Shown here: positions 53,225 through 61,800 of the stretch, piece by piece
How positions within the stretch are numbered: the first letter of the stretch is position 1
Layout: each line of letters opens with the position of its first letter
DNA from: an uncultured Flavobacteriales bacterium
GTDB lineage: Bacteria; Bacteroidota; Bacteroidia; Flavobacteriales_D; Crocinitomicaceae
NCBI GenBank assembly: GCA_913059205.1
Contig: CAJXRM010000005.1
Location: 1-64,000, forward strand
Length of the DNA: 64,000 nt
Direction of reading: 5' to 3'
Program-made: the position numbers and the translations under genes
Notes under the pieces: model-generated
What the model saw: the letters and a program-made list of their open reading frames with translations, nothing else
What the model was told of the DNA's origin: nothing
Database searches by the model: none

Positions 53225-55849
53225 ATGAAAATAGTTGGTTTAATTTTAGTCATTTTACTTTCCTTTACAGGTAGATCTCAAGATCCTACTCAATGGACTA
53301 ATGGCTGGGCACCATATTTCCGACACATAAATGCGGTCGAAATATTACCAAACGACAAGTTTATTGTTGTCGGTGGTTGGGAGTTCAATGACGCTATAAC
53401 ATCCATTTTTTCATCAGTGGATACTGCAGCATCATGGAACATTGAAATGGATGCCGTGAATGCAATTCTTCAAGATGTGCAATTCCCAAATGGAATAACA
53501 GGATATACTGTAGGTTGGGCTGGAAATATTTGGAAAAGCTCAGATTCAGGTGACAATTGGACACAAATTATCGTCCCTGGTACACCTGGCTCAAGAAATT
53601 TCAATGGATGTCATTTTTTTGATTCGAACAATGGGATTGTAGTTGGCGGAAATAAGTCAAATGATGCAATAAGAACTATTTTGAAAACTACAAATGGTGG
53701 TGGTTCCTGGTCTGTAATTTCTGATAATTTAAATCCATGGTTAAACGCTGTCCACTTTGGATCTCCGACAACAGGTTATGCGGTTGGAGACGCAGGCTCA
53801 GTTTTGAAATCAACGGATGCAGGAAACAATTGGAATGAATTAACTTTAACAGGTGGAATTGCATCTAGACAATACAATGATGTTTTCTTTTTTGATGCAA
53901 ATGTAGGTGTTGCAGTAGGTGGATGGCTTTCCAATGATTCGATTAGTACGATTATTAAAACTACGGACGGTGGGGCGAACTGGTCAGTTATAATGGATAA
54001 TGTTGGATCGATGTTCAATAGTGTACATTTTTATAATTCATTGGAAGGTTACGCAGTTGGAAATGATGGTTTAATATGGTATTCGAATGATGCTGGTTCA
54101 ACATGGTCAAATCAAACAGCTTTAATTTCGAATAACGATACTGATTATGGAAATAGAGGCGTATTTTTTAAGAATGCATACTTTGGATTAGTAGGTGGCA
54201 GTAATGGTAAAATACTTGTTTATAACGATCAAAACTCGGGATTGGCCACAGGTGAATTATGGTCACCAGTAGTTATAACAAGTGCTAATTCTGTAATGAT
54301 CGATGGAGAAATTAATGATTCTGGTTTAGCAACCAATTTAGAAATTGAATTCGGAACTTCACTGTCTTTTGGAAATACTGAACCAATGTCTCCTTCAATT
54401 TCGTCAGGTGGCGGAGCGGAGCTTGTTTCAGTTGAATTGAATGGATTGACAACTGAGGAGATTTATTTTGCTAGATTGAAAATGACTAATGCTCTTGGAA
54501 CTACTTATTCAAACGTGATAAGTTTCTATACAGGGATTACAACGGTTCCAAATTTCAGTTTTGAAGCATGGGATGAATTTCAATATGATGTGTTAAATGA
54601 TTGGTATAATAACGGTGGAATTACACAAACAACTTCTCATGATGGAAGTTTTGCTGTGAATTTAGCTCAGGATGCTTCAGGTGAACTTGGGGCGATATTA
54701 TATGGAACTCCGGGTCCGTCAGGATTAACAGGAGGAATTCCATATACTGAAAGACCTGATTCACTAACTTTTTGGGCAAATTATAGTATTGCGGCTAATG
54801 ATTCAGCTCTGATATTATTGCAATTGAAGGAAAACTCTAATGCCATTGCCGATACGGTATTTAAACTTGGTGGTTCGTCTTCTGGATGGCAGTACATTTC
54901 TTTGGGCATTAACTATTTTTCAGGTTTGAACCCTGATTCAATTGTTTTGGCATTCACAAATACCAATGTTTTCGGTGGCTTCAACGAACCAACAAGTACG
55001 ATTTCAATTGACAATATTCGATTAATAGGTGCTACACAACAAGTCCCAAATAATGAAATTGAATTGTGGTCAACAGCTTCTAGATTAAAGGCAGTTTCGT
55101 GGATTTCAGATGACGATCAGAATGGTCAATCTCCATATGTTGTTGGACAAACACCAGATTCGTATGCTGGAGATTATGCAATCACATTAAAAAATTATTT
55201 TGATCAAGGAAATTCACATTATTCAAGATTAAGTAGTGGTGCGGACCTGAACAATTGGTCGCCGTCATTTGAAGTGAACAATAATTATGACACTTTATAT
55301 GGTTATTACAAATACAGTCCTGATAATGATGACACGCTATTTATTCGTGTTGCCATGTTTGAAAATGGGAATCAAATAGGGTTTGGACAGTGGTATCAAC
55401 ACCAAAATGTTCCAGCTTATCACAGGTTCGCTGTTCCAATAGATTATTTTACAGGTAATGCAGATAGTTGTTTAATTGAATTTTCTATCTACAATTCAAA
55501 TGCGAATGATCCTGGACCAAACACCATGGCTTGGATTGATAACTTAAGCTTTGATGCAGTAGTTTCTCCTGTACTTGAAGTGAGCGATTTAACAGTTAAA
55601 TTGGATAATTGGATACAAGTTTATCCTAATCCAACTACGGGACCTGTAACGATTCTGTTTTCTGAAGAAAGTAAAAATCCAGTGCGTTGCTTATTGGTTG
55701 ATTTGAATGGAAAACTATTACAGGAAATAAACGAAAAAACAGTTAATCAAAAAATTAATTTCGATTTAAGCGAGATTCAACCTGGTCAATATTTCATTAT
55801 AGTGGCTGTGGATTCAAATATATATTCTTTTAAAACAATTAAACAATGA
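53225..55849 (+). CDS. Secreted Ycf48/BNR-type beta-propeller protein with two jelly-roll modules and T9SS sorting domain
   Basis: 874 residues from ATG 53225 (MKIVGLILVILLSFTGRS signal peptide), preferred over TTG 53210. Residues about 20-345 are a Ycf48/photosystem-II-stability-type propeller with repeats such as ILKTTNGGGSW, VLKSTDAGNNW and YSNDAGSTW separated by GYAVG motifs. Two carbohydrate-binding-like jelly-roll domains follow (NFSFEAWDEFQYDV from about 440; NEIELWSTASRLKAV from about 612), then a type A sorting domain (VYPNPTTGPVTILF). It lies 22 bp after the first giant gene and its stop overlaps the second giant's ATG (ATGA), so the three are probably translated from one mRNA. Confidence 0.9.
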   Translation: MKIVGLILVILLSFTGRSQDPTQWTNGWAPYFRHINAVEILPNDKFIVVGGWEFNDAITSIFSSVDTAASWNIEMDAVNAILQDVQFPNGITGYTVGWAGNIWKSSDSGDNWTQIIVPGTPGSRNFNGCHFFDSNNGIVVGGNKSNDAIRTILKTTNGGGSWSVISDNLNPWLNAVHFGSPTTGYAVGDAGSVLKSTDAGNNWNELTLTGGIASRQYNDVFFFDANVGVAVGGWLSNDSISTIIKTTDGGANWSVIMDNVGSMFNSVHFYNSLEGYAVGNDGLIWYSNDAGSTWSNQTALISNNDTDYGNRGVFFKNAYFGLVGGSNGKILVYNDQNSGLATGELWSPVVITSANSVMIDGEINDSGLATNLEIEFGTSLSFGNTEPMSPSISSGGGAELVSVELNGLTTEEIYFARLKMTNALGTTYSNVISFYTGITTVPNFSFEAWDEFQYDVLNDWYNNGGITQTTSHDGSFAVNLAQDASGELGAILYGTPGPSGLTGGIPYTERPDSLTFWANYSIAANDSALILLQLKENSNAIADTVFKLGGSSSGWQYISLGINYFSGLNPDSIVLAFTNTNVFGGFNEPTSTISIDNIRLIGATQQVPNNEIELWSTASRLKAVSWISDDDQNGQSPYVVGQTPDSYAGDYAITLKNYFDQGNSHYSRLSSGADLNNWSPSFEVNNNYDTLYGYYKYSPDNDDTLFIRVAMFENGNQIGFGQWYQHQNVPAYHRFAVPIDYFTGNADSCLIEFSIYNSNANDPGPNTMAWIDNLSFDAVVSPVLEVSDLTVKLDNWIQVYPNPTTGPVTILFSEESKNPVRCLLVDLNGKLLQEINEKTVNQKINFDLSEIQPGQYFIIVAVDSNIYSFKTIKQ

Positions 55850-58800
55850 AAAAGTTATTAACGACTTTACTCTTAGCAGTACTTACAATTGTTTCGCCTG
55901 TTTTGGCGCAAAATCCGCTTTCTGTGGCGGACCCTGCTGGAACAGTAATTACGGTTAATCCAGGTGGATTCACTCCTACAATTATCTGTGGCTCTGGTGG
56001 TGGAGATATAATTGGAGAACCTAACAATAGTGGAATAAATGGAACTATTTTCCGCTATACCAATGCCTCTTGGAATCCTTATGGAAATTCTCCTTGTACG
56101 CTATTTGGTGTGGATTATACATTGTCTCAAATTATTGATGCGAATAGAAACGCACCAGTATGTGATCCAGCAGCAATGGACAACATGACTTATAATTCAG
56201 GATTATCAAATCTTGCGAATGGTATTTTAGTATATACGGGAACTACCCAATATACATACAGAAGTTTTGGAGTGAATAGAACGGAAGTTGTTAATACAAG
56301 GTGCACAATTTCATTTACTGATGCTGGAGCTGCAACTACAGTCCAGGCTTACGACGATGGAACTAGACTTTATATTCCTGTAGCAGCCAATTTTGATATG
56401 CGCGTCTATATTGAGGCACAATCGCCAAGTATAAATCTTGCAGATAACGGTTGTGCTGGTGGTCAAATGGCAGGAGGGATTTACTATGGTGCTATTGAAT
56501 TGTTTGATAGAATGGCAAATCCGACGCCTGCAGGATCATATATTATTTGTACTTCATTTTCTGCTGGTTCGTTTTATGAGTCCACTGTTACTGCTTTAGC
56601 ATCGAATACAGGTCCAGTTGCACCTGGTGGATCAGTCGACTTAAACTCGTCAGAAACTGCTGGAGCAGCTGGAGCTTTGACGTACTCTTGGTCTGGACCA
56701 GGATCATATGGTACTCAAAATGTAACTATCAACCCTGCTGGTCCTGCAGATAATGGCTTATACACAGTAATAATTACAGACTTATTTGGATGTCAAAATT
56801 CTGCTACAACGAATCTTATTGTTTCCGCAGATACGGATGGTGATGGAATTGATGATGTTTCAGATAATTGCGTAACTGTATTTAACCCGGCACAGACAGA
56901 TGTTGACGGTGATGGATACGGTGCGGCATGTGATTGCAATGACAATAATGCCGCAATAAATCCAGGTGCAACAGAAGTTGATTGCAACGGTATTGATGAC
57001 GACTGTAACGCATTAACAGTAGAGGTGCCAGCACCAGCTCTTCAAACCGTTGTTCCGTTGGATCAAGAAATTTGTCCAAACACTTCGGCCAATATTCAAA
57101 TAAATGGATCACAAGTAGGTATTGATTATTTTTTACGTGATGATTCAGATAATTCAGTAGTTGATGGTCCGTTGCCAGGAACAGGAAGTCCAGTAATTTT
57201 TAATACTGGTAATTTAGCTGCAACAACTGATTTTAATGTGATGGCTTCAGGAGGCCTATCTGGTGCGTTAGATTTTGATGGAATTGATGATGGTGTTTTT
57301 GTCTCTGATGCAGTATTGAACAATACAACAGAAGGAACAATTGAAGCTTGGGTCAACCTTGATGCGCTTAATGCAGAACCAATTTTTGCGAAGCAACATG
57401 ATGGAGTGAATACATATGCTGCATTTAATATTGGTACATATTCAGGGCCTGGAGGTACACCTGTAGTAGGTACTCCAGGCGTGTTGTATTTTCATGCTGC
57501 CAATGGAACTGGTTTTATTGCAGGTTCAACTCCGCTTACAACTGGAAATTGGCATCATGTTGCAGTAAGTTTTAATTCAACTTCCGCAAGTTTATATATT
57601 GATGGATCCTTAGATGCTACTACAGCAGGAAACTTTTCAATACCAAATGATTTAGCATGCACATATACTGCTATTTCCACTTGGTATGGTGATTACTTGG
57701 ATGGAAGAGTCGATGAAGTTAGAATTTGGGGAGTGGCTAAGTCACAATCTGAAATAGCATCTAATTTGTACACGTGTTTAATTGGAAATGAAGCAAATTT
57801 AAATGCTTACTATAAGTTTGAAGATGGTACAGGTGGAGTTTTAGATGATGCAACTGCGAATACATTCGATGGAACTTTATCTAACATGAATACGACATCT
57901 GCATGGGTAACTGGAGTGAATGTTTGTTCATCATGCGAAACTCAAATGTCTGCAGTTGTAACTGTAACAGTTGATGCAACAGCTCCTATTGCTGTTTGTC
58001 AAGATATTACAGTTGTACTTGATGCTACTGGAAATGCAACAATAGTTGCTGCTGATATTGACGGAGGTTCTACGGATTTCTGTCCAACTACATTGTCAAT
58101 TCCTAATGCCTTAGGTTCTGATCAATTTGATTGTACAACGGTTGGTACTAATATTGTTACTTTAACAGTAACAGATGATAATGGAAATACTGCGACGTGT
58201 GATGCAACAGTTACTGTTGAGGATAACGAATTTCCTACTGTAACATGCAACAACGTTACAGTCGTATTAGATGGATCTGGAAATGGATCAATTACAACAG
58301 ATGATATTGGAGGTTTAACTGCTGCAGATAATTGCGGTATTGCTTCTGTTTCAGCTTCAACAACAAGCTTCACATGTGCTAATGTAGGAGCCAATACAAT
58401 AACATTGACAGTGACTGATGATAATAGTAACGTTACAACATGTGACGCGATAGTTACTGTCGAAGATAATACATTGCCTAACGCAATTTGTCAACCAGCT
58501 ACAGTAGTGCTTGATGCCGCTGGAAATGGTTCGGTTGCCGTAGTTAATATCGATAACGGTTCAAACGATAATTGTGGTATTGCTTCAATGTCACTTGACA
58601 ATACAAACTTTACATGTGCTAACATAGGAGCAAATACAGTTGTTCTAACAGTTACAGATGACAACGCTAATGTCTCTACTTGTTCGTCAACAGTGACGGT
58701 TCAAGATAATATAGATCCGATTGCAACTTGTCAAAATATTACAGTTCAATTGGATGTATTCGGAGTTGGTGTTATCACTCCAGCTCAAATTGACAATGGT

Positions 58801-61800
58801 TCTAACGATGCTTGTGGAATTGCAAATCTTGCATTAGATAATACAATCTTTGGATGTGGAAATGTTGGTGCAAATACGGTTGAATTAACTGTTACAGATA
58901 ACAACGGAAACACTTCAACATGTAATGCGACTGTAACAGTAGAAGACAATGTAGCGCCAGCTGCGATATGTCAACCGGTTACAGTTCAATTGGACGCCTC
59001 AGGAAATGGTTCTATTTTAGTTTCAGATATTAATAATGGTTCAAACGATGCGTGTGGGATTTTATCATTGGCATTGGATGTAACAACTTTCGATTGTTCT
59101 AATGTTGGATCAAACACGGTAATATTAACCGTAACAGATAATAACACCAATGTTTCAACTTGTTCAGCAATAGTAACAGTTGAAGATAACATAGATCCTA
59201 CAGCGATTTGTCAAGATGTAACAATTCAATTGGACCCAGCTGGTATGGCTTCTATTACAACTGGAGATATCGATAATGGTTCAAATGATATTTGTGGAAT
59301 TGCCTCTTTGGTATTGGATCAATCAAATTTCTCATGTGCAGATGTTGGTTCGAACACAGTTGTTTTAACAGTTACAGATAACAATGGAAATACTTCGACA
59401 TGTTCTGCAAATGTAACGGTACAAGATACTCAAGCACCAATGGTTGTTTGTCCTTCAGATATTACACTTAATGCTGTTACCAATAATTGTGGTCGCATTG
59501 TTACATATAATATGGTTGCAGTTGACAATTGCTCATTTACAACTACTCAAACTGATGGAGCAGGGTATACATCTGGCGATTTATTCCCAGTTGGAACAAC
59601 ACCTCAGTCTTATGAAATTACAGATCAATTTGGAAATACAACATTATGTAGCTTTAATGTAACTATTGTTGATAATCAAAACCCTTCAATTACTGGTTGT
59701 CCAGCTAATATTACAGCAAATACTCAATCTGGAATTTGTCAATCTACAGTAAGTTGGATTCAACCAACTGCTTCGGATAACTGTCCTGGTGTTGTATTTA
59801 CTTCATCTCACGCTCCAGGATCAGTCTTCCCATTGGGAACAACTACAGTAACTTATACAGCTACTGATGCTTCTGGAAACACCAATACATGTTCATTTAA
59901 TGTAACAGTTCAGGACAATGAAGCGCCTATTTTTGTTGATTGTCCTTCAGACATTGCAATTTCTAACGATCCAGGTGTTTGTGAAGCTGCAACGCTTTTA
60001 GGTTCGCCAACAGTAACAGATAATTGTACACTTGTTTCAGTTGTGCCATCGTTTACGGGTCCTTTCCCAGTTGGAACAACGGTAGTTACATGGACAGCGA
60101 CTGACAATTCTGGAAATACTTCTACATGTATTCAAAATGTAAATGTTACCGACGATGAAAACCCTATAGCAGTTTGTACTCCAATAACAATTCAATTAGA
60201 TGCTGCTGGAAATGCAACAATCACTGCAAATGATATCGATGGTGGATCTTCAGATAATTGCTCAATTGCAACATTAACGACTTCTCAAACGGCTTTTGAT
60301 TGTTCGCATGTAGGAGCAAATACAGTAACTTTAACTGTAGAGGATATTTATGGAAATTCTTCATCATGTGATGCAACTGTCACGGTAGAGGATAACGTAG
60401 ATCCAATTGCAATTTGTCAAAATATTACTGCACAATTAGACGCAACAGGTAATGTTACTATTACTGCCGCGCAGATTGACAACGGTTCAAACGATGCCTG
60501 TGGAATCGCAGGTCTTTCGTTGGATATAACAACTTTTGATTGTAGTAATATTGGTGCTAATGCAGTTGTTTTAACTGTAACTGATAATAACGGTAACTCT
60601 TCAACATGTAATGCTACAGTTACGGTAGAAGACAATGTTGCACCAGCAGCAATTTGTCAAAATATTGCAATTCAATTAGATGCTGCTGGAAATGCTTCAA
60701 TCGTTGCAACAGATATCGACGGCGGTTCAACTGATGCATGTGGAATTTTGTCTTACTCCGCTGATATTACAAACTTTACATGTGCTGATATCGGTGCTAA
60801 CTCTGTTGTTTTAACTGTAACTGATTTATATAGTAACGCATCAACTTGTACTTCAACTGTAACAGTTGAAGACAATGTTGCTCCTGTTGCAGATTGCCAG
60901 GATATTACGGTTCAATTAGATGCAACAGGTAATGTGAGTATTGCAGGTAGTGATGTTAACGGAGTTTCAACTGATGCTTGTGGTCCATTAACGTTTACGG
61001 TTGTTCCAAATTCATTTACATGTGCTGAAGTAGGAGTTAATACGGTTGTGTTAACTGTAACAGATGGTTCTGGAAACACTTCAACATGTAATGCTGATGT
61101 AACAGTAGAAGATAATGTTGCTCCAGTTGTAAATTGTAGTGATATTACAGTTCAATTAGACGCTTCAGGAAATGCAACTATTGTCCCAGGAGATGTTGTT
61201 CCAAATATGCCTGCTGGTTATATTCTTGATCAAACAGGAACTTTCGCTCCATCTGCTGCAGCCGGAACTAACGTATTTTTAGGAGATGATGCAGTGAGTG
61301 GTGCTTTACCAGTCGGATTTAATTTTGATTTCTACGGCAATACTTATACTCAATTTTATCTTTCATCAAATGGATTTCTTTCATTCGATCCAGCGGTTAG
61401 TCAGGGTTGTTGTCAAGGTGGGGTGATTCCTACAAATGATGCTGTGAATAATGTTATTGCTTTCGATTGGGATGATTTATACCCTCCAGGAGGTGGAAGT
61501 TTATTGTATCAAACTATAGGTACAGCGCCAAACAGACAATTGATTGTGAGTATTGTTAATATGCCATTGTTTCCAAATTCGACACCTGACGTAACTAGTC
61601 AAGTGGTTTTATATGAGACTTCTAACATTATTGAAATTCATACAACTCAAGTAACTTCGGATGGTTCAAATCAAACAATGGGTATTGAAAATGCCAATGG
61701 TACAGATGGTTTAACTGTTCCAGGTAGAAATAGTGCGCTTTGGACCGCATCAAACGATTATGTAGCTTTCATACCAGTTCCTGCTTCTGGAGTTTCGGAC

